Part shown: in pieces, positions 38,569 to 47,359 of the stretch | Layout of the letters: each line of letters starts with the position of its first letter | Position numbering within the stretch: the stretch's first letter is position 1 | Assembly (NCBI GenBank): GCA_900078775.1 | Contig: LT549889.1 | Location: 3,038,001 to 3,102,000, forward strand | Direction: 5' to 3' | Length of the DNA: 64,000 bases | DNA from: Mycolicibacterium aurum | GTDB lineage: Bacteria > Actinomycetota > Actinomycetes > Mycobacteriales > Mycobacteriaceae | The notes under the pieces: generated by a model | The model's database searches: none | What the model was told of the DNA's origin: nothing | What the model saw: only the letters and a program-made list of their open reading frames with translations | Made by a program: the position numbers and the translations under genes

Positions 38569-39330
38569 TCAGTCGCGGCCGGGTGGCGCGGGCCAGCTGC
38601 CGTCGGCCACCAGCCCCGCGTTGAACTCCGACACCGCGGTGATCAATCGCTGGCGCAGCGCCCGCTTCAGCCGATCGACGACCACGGCGTGCCCGAACTC
38701 CGCGCAATCGGCGAGCCACCGGCCCATATCGTCGATGTTCTCCGGTGTCGGGACCAGCGAGCCGTACCGGGCGACGGCCTCGGCCTCCACCGCGGAGACG
38801 ACGCTGTCGGCGAGTGCCTCGACCCCGTCCCGGACGGCATCCGCCAGCGCCAGCACCACCCGGGCGTACACCTGTGGGTCCGGCGAGCGGGCCAGCACCC
38901 GGCCCACCACCGGGTTGGTGAACAGCAGCCCCGAGCCCGCCCGCTGCGCCATGCCCAGGGCGACCAGCCGGACCCCCTCGGGACCGCTGGGGTCGATCCG
39001 CACCCGGACCTCGGCCGTCGATGCCGCCGCCTCCGGCTCCGGTTCGGGGCCCGGCCGCAGGATCTCGCGCTGCAGGCCCAGCAGTTCGGCGACGCTGCCA
39101 CCGATGCGGACGGTCTCGAAGAATTCCGCGATGTGGGCCGAGGTGAAGCCGCGGCCCAGCAGTTCGTCGATGGTCCGCAGCTGGGCGAGGTGGTAATCGT
39201 CGTAGATGGCCGTGCGCCCCTGCCGCCGCGGCGGATCGAGCAGCCCACGTTCGCGGTAGGCCCGGATGTTGCGGGGGCTCACGCCGGAGATCTCGGCCAG
39301 CTCGTCGATCCGGTATTCGTTCACCGACAT
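38569..39330 (-). CDS. MerR-family transcriptional regulator
   Basis: 253-residue MerR protein. N-terminal winged HTH: YRIDELAEISGVSPRNIRAY, RERGLLDPPRRQGRTAIYDD. A dimerisation helix follows (HLAQLRTIDELLGRGFTSAH), then a long C-terminal domain of helices (about 110-250) without Cys-rich metal-binding motifs, so it is not a classical metal sensor. The start MSVNEYRI is preferred over a longer frame. Its last codons abut the truncated DUF1906 remnant, raising the chance that its own C-terminus was affected by the same deletion. It diverges from an MFS transporter 178 bases away, a possible target. Confidence 0.85.
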   Translation of the reverse strand: MSVNEYRIDELAEISGVSPRNIRAYRERGLLDPPRRQGRTAIYDDYHLAQLRTIDELLGRGFTSAHIAEFFETVRIGGSVAELLGLQREILRPGPEPEPEAAASTAEVRVRIDPSGPEGVRLVALGMAQRAGSGLLFTNPVVGRVLARSPDPQVYARVVLALADAVRDGVEALADSVVSAVEAEAVARYGSLVPTPENIDDMGRWLADCAEFGHAVVVDRLKRALRQRLITAVSEFNAGLVADGSWPAPPGRD

Positions 39331-39508
39331 GGGCGGACCACCGCACCGGCACACCCCTCAACCGCCATACCCATCACTCTAGCGCGGCAGGAGCCGCCAC
39401 GAGCGAACAATCAAATTGCGCTAGCACTGGACAAATGTTCCTTGTGGCAACTTCGGTGAGAGATGTCACCGGAAAATCGCTGGCGATTCATCCCATCAAT
39501 TTGGAACG

Positions 39509-40822
39509 ATGGGGCAAGCTCCCCAATCCCCGACCGAAGCCGAGGTCCGCGTGCGTCCCTGGATCATCTGGGCCACCGGGGTACTCGCGTACGTCATCGC
39601 GGTCCTGAACCGCACCACCCTCGGGGTCTCCGGGCTGGAGGCCGGCGACCGGTTCCACGCCGGGCCCGGCGTGCTCTCCACGTTCGTGGTGCTGCAGATC
39701 ATCGTCTACGCCGGAGCCCAGGTGCCGGCGGGCGTGCTGCTCGACAGGTTCGGCTCCAAGATCCTGATCATCTGCGGCGCTTCCCTGATGGCCGCCGGTC
39801 AGCTCGCGATCGCCGTCAGCGAATCGTTGCCGACCGCGCTGGCCGCCCGCGCGGTCGTCGGTCTCGGCGACGCCTTCACCTTCATCTCGGTGCTGCGGCT
39901 CGTGCCGCACTGGTTCCCGTCCCGCCAGATCCCGTTGCTGACCCAGGTCACCGGCATCACCGGGCAACTCGGCCAGGTGCTGTCGGCGGTGCCGTTCCTG
40001 GCGTTGCTCGGGGTGACCGGCTGGACCCCGGCCTATCTGTCGGTGGCGGCGGTCAGTGTGCTGGTGGCGGTGCTGGCCACCGTGATCGTCCAGAACACCC
40101 CGGAAGGGCGGCTGGAGACGACCCAGACGCTGAGCGTGCGCGACACGCTGAGCAGCGTGCGCACCGTCTGGATGCGCCCGGGCACCCGCCTCGGCTTCTT
40201 CACCCACATGGGCACCCAGTTCTCGGTGACCGCGTTCGCGCTGATGTGGGGCGTCCCCTACGTGACGACGGCCCAGGGCCAGAGCCGCGGCGTGGCCGGC
40301 ATGTTGCTGACCATCTCGGTGGTGACCGCCATCGTGGCGGGCGTCGTGCTGGGCATCCTGACCGGACGCTATCCGCACCGGCGCTCACGGTTCGTGCTCG
40401 CCATCATCGGCAGTAACGCCGCGGCATGGACGGTGGTGCTCGCGCTGCCGGGCCCGGCGCCGCTGTGGCTGCTGATCGCGCTGATCGTGGTGATCTCGGT
40501 GGGTGGGCCTGGATCGATGGTCGGCTTCGACTTCGCCCGCACCTTCAATCCAGGGGCCACCCTGGGTACCGCGCAGGGCATGGTCAACATGGGCGGCTTC
40601 CTGGTCTCACTGATCCTGATGCAGGGCATGGGCTGGATCCTGGACGCCACCGGCGGCTATTCGTTCGACTCGTTCCGGCTGGCCTGGACGCTGCAGTACG
40701 CGATCTGGGCGCTGGCCGTGGTCGGCATCCTGGTCACCCGGTGCAAGGCCCGGCGACTGATGAAGGCCGAGCAAGAACGCTCGCTGCTGGAGACCTTCGA
40801 ATCGCACCCCGCCGGGAACTGA
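39509..40822 (+). CDS. MFS transporter
   Basis: 437-residue major facilitator protein with about 12 helices. The cytoplasmic loop motif appears as GVLLDRFGSKILI after helix 2 (motif A: G-x3-D-R-x-G-x-K/R). NRTTLGVSGLEAGDRF in the first helix/loop resembles the nitrate/anion or sugar-phosphate-like MFS groups; substrate not assignable. The C-terminus is charged (CKARRLMKAEQERSLLETF). It diverges from the MerR gene and precedes an IspD-family gene by 36 bases. Confidence 0.85.
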   Translation: MGQAPQSPTEAEVRVRPWIIWATGVLAYVIAVLNRTTLGVSGLEAGDRFHAGPGVLSTFVVLQIIVYAGAQVPAGVLLDRFGSKILIICGASLMAAGQLAIAVSESLPTALAARAVVGLGDAFTFISVLRLVPHWFPSRQIPLLTQVTGITGQLGQVLSAVPFLALLGVTGWTPAYLSVAAVSVLVAVLATVIVQNTPEGRLETTQTLSVRDTLSSVRTVWMRPGTRLGFFTHMGTQFSVTAFALMWGVPYVTTAQGQSRGVAGMLLTISVVTAIVAGVVLGILTGRYPHRRSRFVLAIIGSNAAAWTVVLALPGPAPLWLLIALIVVISVGGPGSMVGFDFARTFNPGATLGTAQGMVNMGGFLVSLILMQGMGWILDATGGYSFDSFRLAWTLQYAIWALAVVGILVTRCKARRLMKAEQERSLLETFESHPAGN

Positions 40823-40858
40823 CGGCTGCGCCGCGATCGGACAGGCTAGCGTGAGCGG

Positions 40859-41590
40859 GTGACCGCCGTGAGGAACTCAGCGACCGCCGTCGGCGTCGTC
40901 CTGGCGGCCGGGATCGGCTCGCGGGTCGGGGCCGACGGCAACAAGGCCTATCTGTTACTGGCGGGTCGCTCGATGCTGTCCTGGTCGGTGAAAGCGGTGG
41001 CCGACACCGCCGAGATCGACCGGGTCATCCTGGTCTACCGGCGCGGAGAACGGGACGTGGCCGCGCGGGCGCTGGCCGACGATCTGCCCGGCCGGACCGT
41101 CGAACTCGTCGAGGGCGGCGACAGCCGGCACGAGTCCGAGTTCAACATGCTCCGGCACATCGCCGCCGATATCGAATCCGGCGCCGTCGACGTGGTGCTC
41201 ATCCATGACGCCGCCCGCCCGTTGGCCGGACCGGACCTGATGCGCGCCGCCCTCGACACGGCGCGGGCGCACGGCGGCGCGGTGCCCGCGGTCGAGGCGA
41301 CGGGTCTGGCGCGCCCGCTGCCCGACGGCGGGTTCGAACCGTTGACCGATCCGGTGATGCGGGTGCAGACCCCGCAGGCCTTCCGGGCCGCACCGCTGCT
41401 CGCGGCCTACCGAAAAGCCGACGCCGTCGGGTTCGACGGCACCGACACCTCGGCGTGCGTGCAGCACTTCACCGATGCCGAAGTCCGGGTGTTCCCCGGC
41501 GCGGCAACCAATCTCAAGGTCACCTATCCCCCGGACATCCGGCTCGCGGAGCACCTGCTGACCGGAAAGGTCAGCGCCGGCACGCAGTGA
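40859..41590 (+). CDS. IspD-family cytidylyltransferase (complete active site)
   Basis: 243-residue nucleotidyltransferase resembling 2-C-methyl-D-erythritol 4-phosphate cytidylyltransferase. The nucleotide loop is VVLAAGIGSRVGADGNKAYL; VLIHDAARPL, RVQTPQAFR and the C-terminal NLKVTYPPDI are the IspD hallmarks. GTG start. Mycobacteria have their housekeeping ispD (with ispF) elsewhere, so this is probably a paralog, but that cannot be checked within the window. It faces a second, degenerate IspD-like gene, overlapping it by 20 bases at the 3' ends. It may make CDP-activated polyols for the envelope, or be a second MEP enzyme. Confidence 0.8.
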   Translation: MTAVRNSATAVGVVLAAGIGSRVGADGNKAYLLLAGRSMLSWSVKAVADTAEIDRVILVYRRGERDVAARALADDLPGRTVELVEGGDSRHESEFNMLRHIAADIESGAVDVVLIHDAARPLAGPDLMRAALDTARAHGGAVPAVEATGLARPLPDGGFEPLTDPVMRVQTPQAFRAAPLLAAYRKADAVGFDGTDTSACVQHFTDAEVRVFPGAATNLKVTYPPDIRLAEHLLTGKVSAGTQ

Positions 41591-42191
41591 TCGCCGCCAA
41601 CAGCGCGGCGTCATCCGGAAGGTCGAGGGCGATCGCGTCGGCGTCGCCGGGCACCGTGACCACGGCGGCGTCGCTGAGCACGGTCTGCAGGTCGGCCAAC
41701 CGGGGCACCGTCGCCCCGTAGGGATACTGGGTGATCCGCAGTTCGGAACGGTCCACCGTGGCCTGAATCCTCCCTTGCGCGTCAACGCTTTTCACGGTGT
41801 CGGTGACCGGCAGCACCGGGACCACCAGTTCGGCGCCGTCCCGCAGTGCCGCCACCACCCGCTGCACCAGCGAAGCAGGCACCACCGGATGCCGATGGTC
41901 GGCCACCAACGCGTGCGTCACGGATTCGGCCCGCAGGTACCGCGCCGCGGCCGCCAGACAGTCTGCGGTACCGGGCGATTCACCGGCAGTGAGAACCCGC
42001 ACCGGCGACTCCCGCACGCAGTCGATGACCCGGTCGACCAGACGGTCATCGACGACCACCACGACGTCCCCGGCGGCGGTCAGGGCCTGCACGATCCGCG
42101 CCAGCACCGGGTCACCGTCGACCGTGACGAAGACCGAGTCCGGCTGCTGGGCCACCGCGGCGGGCAGGGGCAGGATCGCTGAGAATTTCAC
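41571..42191 (-). CDS. Degenerate IspD-like protein
   Basis: 206 residues with the general layout of IspD but no usable active site. The N-terminal loop is AILPLPAAVAQQPDSVFVTV instead of the G-x-G-x-R nucleotide loop; DHRHPVVP stands where IspD has HDAARP; the end has VTVPGDADAIALDLPDD in place of the NxK-T-x3-D block. It is therefore unlikely to be a cytidylyltransferase. It is the last gene of a possible six-gene operon, 5 bases after the patatin gene. A regulatory or partner role toward the convergent, intact IspD paralog is conceivable. Confidence 0.7.
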   Translation of the reverse strand: MKFSAILPLPAAVAQQPDSVFVTVDGDPVLARIVQALTAAGDVVVVVDDRLVDRVIDCVRESPVRVLTAGESPGTADCLAAAARYLRAESVTHALVADHRHPVVPASLVQRVVAALRDGAELVVPVLPVTDTVKSVDAQGRIQATVDRSELRITQYPYGATVPRLADLQTVLSDAAVVTVPGDADAIALDLPDDAALLAAITACRR

Positions 42192-42196
42192 CGCGG

Positions 42197-43204
42197 TCAG
42201 GGTATCTGGCGCGGCGGACGGAAGCGGTCGAGGTAGGACTCCCAGTCCCAGGTCGCGAGAAACTCACCGGCCGCCGTGTGGCCGGCCGCGTACAGAGCCT
42301 CCACCTCGGCGTCGCTGATGTCGAAGTCGAGGTAGCCGACCTCGGTCGAATCCACCCGCACGGTCCGCGCACTCACCCACGGCAGGTTCAGATAGGACTG
42401 GTCGCGGCCGACCAGAACGGTGGTGATGACGTCGTCGAGCATCCGCGGCGTCCCGAACTTGCGCAACGGTCCCCAGGTCGGCAGCAGGCGGTCGGTGTCG
42501 TTGGGCAGATTGGGCAGCACGGTGACGCCGAAACTGGGCCATCGCGGCGCGGCGCCGTCGGCGCGATCCAGCGAGTCGATCGGGAAGTTGGACAGCAGGC
42601 CGCCGTCCACCAGGGTCGAGGTTCGCCCGGTCACATCGGTCAGGCTGGACGGCCGGAAGTAGAAGGGGATCGACATGGAGGCGCGCACCGCGGCGGCGAC
42701 GGACTGCTCGTCGGGGTCCAGCCCGTAGACCCGGCGATAGTCCCAGGGCAGGCGGACCAGCTGGCCGGTGGTGATGTCGGCGACGGTGACCACCAGCTGG
42801 TAGCGCTGTTCGGGCGGCAGTTCGTCGTCGTCGATTGCCAGGTCGCCGAAGGTCCGCACGCCGAGGTCCGCCAGCTGTCCGCGTACCCAGTCGTGCGCGT
42901 AGTCGCCCTTGTAGATGCCGCGGCCGCGGGCCAGCGCCAGTGGCTGCCCGAAGAACGGGATACGCCCGAGTAGCGCATTGTCCCGGAACTTGCGGTAGTT
43001 CAACTGCAGCGCAATGTCTTTGACCTCCGCGCCGGTCAGCTTCGAGTCGGCGGCCGCGACGATCGCCCCGACGATGGATCCGGCGGACGTCCCGGAGACC
43101 CGGTGCGCCCGGTAGCCGGCGTCCATCAACCCGACGACGGCGCCGACCAGGCCCACACCCTTGACGCCGCCGCCGGAGAGCACCAGGTCGGCCCGCCGGA
43201 ACAT
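42197..43204 (-). CDS. Patatin-like phospholipase
   Basis: 335-residue patatin-domain acyl hydrolase with a Ser-Asp dyad. Oxyanion loop GGGVKG (11-16), nucleophile Ser40 in GTSAGS, and Asp in TLVDGGLLSN near 200. No signal peptide. It probably removes acyl chains from phospholipids or other esters. It lies 7 bases after a Mce-associated gene and 5 before the IspD-like gene, so it is co-transcribed with lipid-import accessory genes; a role in processing imported or membrane lipids is inferred. Confidence 0.88.
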   Translation of the reverse strand: MFRRADLVLSGGGVKGVGLVGAVVGLMDAGYRAHRVSGTSAGSIVGAIVAAADSKLTGAEVKDIALQLNYRKFRDNALLGRIPFFGQPLALARGRGIYKGDYAHDWVRGQLADLGVRTFGDLAIDDDELPPEQRYQLVVTVADITTGQLVRLPWDYRRVYGLDPDEQSVAAAVRASMSIPFYFRPSSLTDVTGRTSTLVDGGLLSNFPIDSLDRADGAAPRWPSFGVTVLPNLPNDTDRLLPTWGPLRKFGTPRMLDDVITTVLVGRDQSYLNLPWVSARTVRVDSTEVGYLDFDISDAEVEALYAAGHTAAGEFLATWDWESYLDRFRPPRQIP

Positions 43205-43211
43205 CGCTGCG

Positions 43212-43805
43212 TCACACCGGGTCGAACGCCGAGATCCGCCAGGTGCCGTCGACCTTGGTCAGCCCCACCTTGACGCTGCTGGTGGAGAACGAACCGTCCG
43301 GGTTCTCCTTGCTGACGGTCTTCTGGTTGAGGAACACCAGCACCTGGGCCCGGTCGGGATGCAGTTCGGAGATCGCCGCGTTGACGATCGCCGCCTGCGT
43401 CTTGACCTGGTTCTTGGTGGCGGCCGGGGTGACGATCTGCTCGGTGAACTGGTTGTAGTAGTCCAGGAAATCACCGGTCAGCTGGGCCCGGGCGTTGTCG
43501 AAATCCTGCTCCAGGGAGTCCGGCGAGTAGGACAGCAGCGCCACCGTGCCGTCGGAGGCGGCCTTGATGGCCTGCTCGGCGGCGGCCGGGCCGGTCTGCT
43601 GATCGGGCAGGTACTGGTTGACATACAGCCAGCCGGTCAGAGCGCCGGTCACGGCCAGGGCCACCACCAGCACGATGGCCGCCCAGAACCGCGCGGCGCC
43701 GCGCAGCAGTCGACGTCCCGGACCGGCCGGGGCCGGCGGCGGGGTGTCGACCTCCGGCGCGGTGTCCATCTCGGTTTCGAGTGCGGTGTCGTTGTCTACG
43801 GTCAC
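43212..43805 (-). CDS. Mce-associated membrane protein (second of pair)
   Basis: 197 residues: acidic, Pro-rich cytoplasmic N-terminus (about 1-37), one transmembrane helix (FWAAIVLVVALAVTGALTGW) and a periplasmic NTF2/VirB8-like domain ending WRISAFDPV. DGTVALLSYSPDSLEQDFDN and TGDFLDYYNQFTEQ are the typical blocks of Mce-associated (Mas) proteins. It overlaps the preceding Mas gene by 4 bases. Such proteins are thought to stabilise Mce transport complexes. It is a close paralog of the plus-strand protein at 54022-54609. Confidence 0.9.
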   Translation of the reverse strand: MTVDNDTALETEMDTAPEVDTPPPAPAGPGRRLLRGAARFWAAIVLVVALAVTGALTGWLYVNQYLPDQQTGPAAAEQAIKAASDGTVALLSYSPDSLEQDFDNARAQLTGDFLDYYNQFTEQIVTPAATKNQVKTQAAIVNAAISELHPDRAQVLVFLNQKTVSKENPDGSFSTSSVKVGLTKVDGTWRISAFDPV

Positions 43806-44584
43806 GGCGCGAACTCCACCTTCGCCATCTTGATCTGGTCACCGTCGCGGGCCATGCTCACGATCAGCCGCCAGGTGCGCGGATCATCCTTTGCGCCTTG
43901 CTCGTTGGTGATGGTCGAGAACGCCGACACCAGGACGTCGGCGGTGTTCTCGGTCATGGCCTGGACCGCGGTGCCGGTGACGGTGGCCTCGGTGATGACC
44001 TTCGAGGACTGCGCCACCTGGGCGAAATCCTGCTGCTGGTTCTCGAAGTCCTTGCGGAACTCCCCCGTCGAGTTGTCCAGGATGCGCTGTACGTCCTGCT
44101 CGGCGCTGTTGAAGTTCAGCGACATCAACGACACCACACCCTGGCGGGCCGCCGCCGCGAACTCGGCGGTGAGTTCGCGTTGGTGTTCGGCCTGCCGGTG
44201 TTTGACCATGATCCAGGCGCTGGTGCTGGCCAGCGCGGCCACCGCGAGGACGGCGACCGCGGCGGCGAGGTAGCCGAGGATCGCGCGCGCCCGGGAACCC
44301 CGGTCGACCGGTTCGTCGCCGTCGAATTCGTCGTCCTCGTCGAAATCGTCGAGGTCTTCCCCGAGTTCAGCGAGCTCGGTGTCCTCGGTGTCCCCGAGGC
44401 CGCCACCGGCCGCCTCGGCCGCACGGCGCAGCCGCAGCACCTTGGCCCGGGCCGCGGCAGCGGCGGCGGCCGCCTCCGCCTCGGCGGCCAGCGCTTCGGC
44501 CTCCTCGGCCGTCAGCTCGAGATCGTCCGCCTGGTCAGGGTCGGGCGGGGAAACCGCAGTCGCCGCACGCCTGTCGGTGGGCAT
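43802..44584 (-). CDS. Mce-associated membrane protein (first of pair)
   Basis: 260 residues. A long Ala/Glu/Asp-rich cytoplasmic region with a probable coiled coil (ELTAEEAEALAAEAEAAAAA) is followed by a transmembrane helix (ILGYLAAAVAVLAVAALAST) and a Mas domain with VVSLMSLNFNSAEQDVQRIL, NSTGEFRKDFE and the end IKMAKVEFAP. AGGAGG is 5 bases before the chosen ATG; another ATG lies one codon upstream. The partner gene follows with a 4-base overlap. Its closest relative in the window is 53171-54025. Confidence 0.9.
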   Translation of the reverse strand: MPTDRRAATAVSPPDPDQADDLELTAEEAEALAAEAEAAAAAAAARAKVLRLRRAAEAAGGGLGDTEDTELAELGEDLDDFDEDDEFDGDEPVDRGSRARAILGYLAAAVAVLAVAALASTSAWIMVKHRQAEHQRELTAEFAAAARQGVVSLMSLNFNSAEQDVQRILDNSTGEFRKDFENQQQDFAQVAQSSKVITEATVTGTAVQAMTENTADVLVSAFSTITNEQGAKDDPRTWRLIVSMARDGDQIKMAKVEFAP

Positions 44585-44630
44585 CATGTCCTCCTGCACT
44601 GCAACAATTCGGTGGGCGACCGCGCGAGGC

Positions 44631-46121
44631 TCAGCGGGTCAGGTTCTGCAGGCGGTCCTTCATCACCTTGCCCGTGGCGTTGAGCGGTAGCTCGTCGAGG
44701 AACTCGACATATCGTGGCACCTTATAGCCGGCCATCCGGTCCCTGCTCCACGCGATGAGGTCCTGCTCGCTGACCTCCTCGCCGTTGCTTTCCCCCGTCG
44801 CTTCGCTCGCCCAAGGTTGGCGCACCACGAAGGCCTTGCCGACCTGCCCCATCCGCTCGTCCGGGACGCCGATGACCGCCGCCTGCCGGACCCCGGGATG
44901 TTCGAGCAGGAAGCCCTCGATCTCGGCCGGATAGGCGTTGAAGCCGCCCACGATGTACATGTCCTTCTTGCGGCCGACGATCTTGAGCCGGCCACCGTCA
45001 TCGAAGGTACCGAGGTCGCCGGTGTGCAGCCAGCCCTCCGCGTCGATCGCCTCGGCGGTGGCCGCCGGATCGTCGAGGTAACCCTGCATCACGGTGTAAC
45101 CCCGCACCAGCACCTCCCCGTCGGCGGCGATGCGGACCTCGACCCCGTCGCAGGGCTTGCCCGCGGTGGTGGCGATGTCGGTGAAGGAGTCCCCCGGCCG
45201 GGACAGCGTGACGGTGCCGGCCTCGGTCAGCCCGTAACCGGTGGCCAGGGTCTGGAACGGCAGTTCCTCGTGTACGCGGCGGATGAGTTCGACCGGGATG
45301 TCGGCCGCGCCGGTGACCCCGGCGCGCAGGGTCGCCAAGCGGTGTTTGTCGGGTACGGCCAGCAGCTCGTGGTACAGCGTCGGCGCACCCGGCAGCATGG
45401 TGATCCGCTCGGCCTCGATCAGGTCGACGACGGCGGGCACGTCGAAGACCGGGACCGGCAGGATGGTGGCGCCCCGGATGAGCGAGGAGATGCACCCGGC
45501 CTTGTACCCGAAGGTGTGGAAGAACGGGTTGACGATCAGGTAGCGGTCGCCCTCGCGCAGGTCGGCCAGATCGCACCATTCGGTGTAGAGCCGCAGTGTC
45601 TGTTCGTGATTCATCATCACGCCCTTGGCCCGGCCGGTGGTGCCGGAGGTGTAGATGATGTCGGCGATGTCGGTGCCCTGCAGATCCGGCGCCTCGTAGG
45701 GCTGTCCGCTCTGCAGGAAGTCCGAAGTGATCTCGATCGACGGGACATCCGCGGGAACGCTGAAATCCTGTCCGAGGAAACCGTTCTGGACCAGGACGAG
45801 CTTCGCGCCGCTGCGGGTGATGATGTCGGCGGCCTCGTCGGGCTTGAAGCGGGTGTTCACCGGGACCACCACACCACCGGCGGTGACCGCACCGAAGGCG
45901 GCGATCAGCCAGGCCGCGGAGTTGGGCGCCCAGATCGCGACCCGGTCACCCTTGCCGATCCCGAACTCGGCGAAAGCCCCAGCGGCACAGCGCACCCGGT
46001 GTGCCAGTTCGATATAGCTGAGGCGCAGCGGACCGTCGACGACCGCTTCGGAAGCTCCGAAGCGGTCGCCGACGCTCAAGACCATCTCGGGGATGGTCTG
46101 CCATTGTTTCTGGTACGTCAC
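44631..46121 (-). CDS. Acyl-CoA synthetase (FadD3-like)
   Basis: 496-residue ANL ligase: P-loop IIYTSGTTGRAKGVMM, A5 TGYGLTEAGT, A8 LKIVGRKKDMYIVGGFNAYP and catalytic Lys in LNATGKVMKD. The size and sequence resemble FadD3-type ligases, which activate steroid-derived or other ring carboxylates with CoA; that resemblance is from memory. It follows the amidohydrolase by 9 bases and precedes the Mas pair by 46, so it is in the operon headed by the palindromic site at 47343. Confidence 0.88.
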   Translation of the reverse strand: MTYQKQWQTIPEMVLSVGDRFGASEAVVDGPLRLSYIELAHRVRCAAGAFAEFGIGKGDRVAIWAPNSAAWLIAAFGAVTAGGVVVPVNTRFKPDEAADIITRSGAKLVLVQNGFLGQDFSVPADVPSIEITSDFLQSGQPYEAPDLQGTDIADIIYTSGTTGRAKGVMMNHEQTLRLYTEWCDLADLREGDRYLIVNPFFHTFGYKAGCISSLIRGATILPVPVFDVPAVVDLIEAERITMLPGAPTLYHELLAVPDKHRLATLRAGVTGAADIPVELIRRVHEELPFQTLATGYGLTEAGTVTLSRPGDSFTDIATTAGKPCDGVEVRIAADGEVLVRGYTVMQGYLDDPAATAEAIDAEGWLHTGDLGTFDDGGRLKIVGRKKDMYIVGGFNAYPAEIEGFLLEHPGVRQAAVIGVPDERMGQVGKAFVVRQPWASEATGESNGEEVSEQDLIAWSRDRMAGYKVPRYVEFLDELPLNATGKVMKDRLQNLTR

Positions 46122-46130
46122 TCGGGCGAA

Positions 46131-47321
46131 CTACGTGGTGATCAGGCGGCCCAGGTTGCCGCCCATGATCTTGGCCTGGTCCTCCAGGGCGAGATGCTCG
46201 AGCGCGGTGATGTAGTGCGTGGGCTCGGCCAGACCCTCGGGATGCGGCCAGTCCGAACCGTAGAGCACCTGGTCCACACCGATCAGGTTGATCAGGTCGT
46301 CGATGCCCTCTTCGTAGAAGGGGCTGACGTAGATGCGGTTCTTGATCTCCTCCATCGGATTGCCCAGGAACGCCTCCGGCGCCTTCTTGTACACCTCGGC
46401 CATCGAATCCAGCAGCGGGAACATCCACTTGGAGCCGGCCTCGACGATGCCGACCTTCAGCTTCGGGTGCCGGAACAGCGCGCCGTGGATGACCCACGAG
46501 GCCACCGCATCCTGGATCGGGCGCCATTCGTTGAGGATCGACATGGCGTTGGTCTGGAACGGCAGCATCTCCTGTGCCGCGCCGTCCCATTCCGAGGTGT
46601 ACCGCGAGTAGCCGCTGTCGCTGGAGTGCATGCCGACGAAGATGTCGTACTCGACGCAACGCTCCCAGAACGGATCGAACTCGGGCAGCGCGAACGACCG
46701 CGGGCCGCGGAAGCCGGGCACCGGTGCCGGGCGGATCAGGATGGCGCGGGCGCCACGCTTGACCGCCCACTCCAGCTCCTCGATCGCCTTCTCGAGGATG
46801 GGCAGGGTGATCACCGGGGTGGTGTAGATGCGGTTCTGGTAGTTGAAGCCCCACACCTCGTGCAGCCACTCGTTGAGGGCGTGCACGATGACGTGGATGG
46901 CGACCGGATCGTCGGAGAGCCGCTCCTCGATGAGGCTGGCCAGCGTCGGGAACATTAGGCTGCGGTCGACGCCGAGTTCGTCCATCACCTTGATGCGCGG
47001 CTCGGGCTCGAAGAAGGCCGGGATGGCCTTCATCGGCTCACCGAACAGTTCACGCTTGCTCTTGCCGTCCGGGTTACCGAACTTGAAGTACTCCTCCCAG
47101 GCGCCGGGCTTGGCGACCACCGAGAAGGTGGGGTTCGGGATGTAGTTGGAGATCTGACCCTTCAGCGCAATCTTGGTGCGGCCGTTGACCTCTACGTACT
47201 GGACGATGTCCTTGTACTCCTTGGGGAGGTACTTGGTCATGGCCTCCGGCGGCTCATAGAGATGGTTGTCCGCATCGAACAGCGGAAACGGAACGTCGAC
47301 CCGATGCGACAGTTGACCCAT
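46131..47321 (-). CDS. Amidohydrolase-2 family protein
   Basis: 396-residue TIM-barrel metal-dependent hydrolase or decarboxylase of the amidohydrolase-2 group. Metal-site motifs: FDADNHLYEP at the N-terminus (variant of D-x-H), VGMHSSDSG in the middle and LYGSDWPHPEG near the C-terminus. Relatives in actinobacteria are linked to aromatic or steroid catabolism, often as decarboxylases or C-C hydrolases. It is the first gene of the operon and the palindrome TGAGAATCATATTCTCA lies 22 bases before its start. Confidence 0.86.
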   Translation of the reverse strand: MGQLSHRVDVPFPLFDADNHLYEPPEAMTKYLPKEYKDIVQYVEVNGRTKIALKGQISNYIPNPTFSVVAKPGAWEEYFKFGNPDGKSKRELFGEPMKAIPAFFEPEPRIKVMDELGVDRSLMFPTLASLIEERLSDDPVAIHVIVHALNEWLHEVWGFNYQNRIYTTPVITLPILEKAIEELEWAVKRGARAILIRPAPVPGFRGPRSFALPEFDPFWERCVEYDIFVGMHSSDSGYSRYTSEWDGAAQEMLPFQTNAMSILNEWRPIQDAVASWVIHGALFRHPKLKVGIVEAGSKWMFPLLDSMAEVYKKAPEAFLGNPMEEIKNRIYVSPFYEEGIDDLINLIGVDQVLYGSDWPHPEGLAEPTHYITALEHLALEDQAKIMGGNLGRLITT

Positions 47322-47342
47322 GAGATGCTCCTTTTCGGTTCT

Positions 47343-47359
47343 TGAGAATCATATTCTCA
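47343..47359. promoter_or_regulatory. Perfect palindrome TGAGAAT-N3-ATTCTCA before the amidohydrolase operon
   Basis: TGAGAAT (47343-47349), CAT, ATTCTCA (47353-47359): perfect 7-bp arms. It lies between the amidohydrolase start and the end of the upstream fadD gene, whose stop codon it includes. Related sites occur at 49004-49020 and 52540-52556. Confidence 0.75.

Noticed and set aside
44817..46958. A 713-codon plus-strand frame opposite fadD and the amidohydrolase
   Set aside because: Same GC-bias shadow effect; the minus-strand proteins carry complete family motifs.
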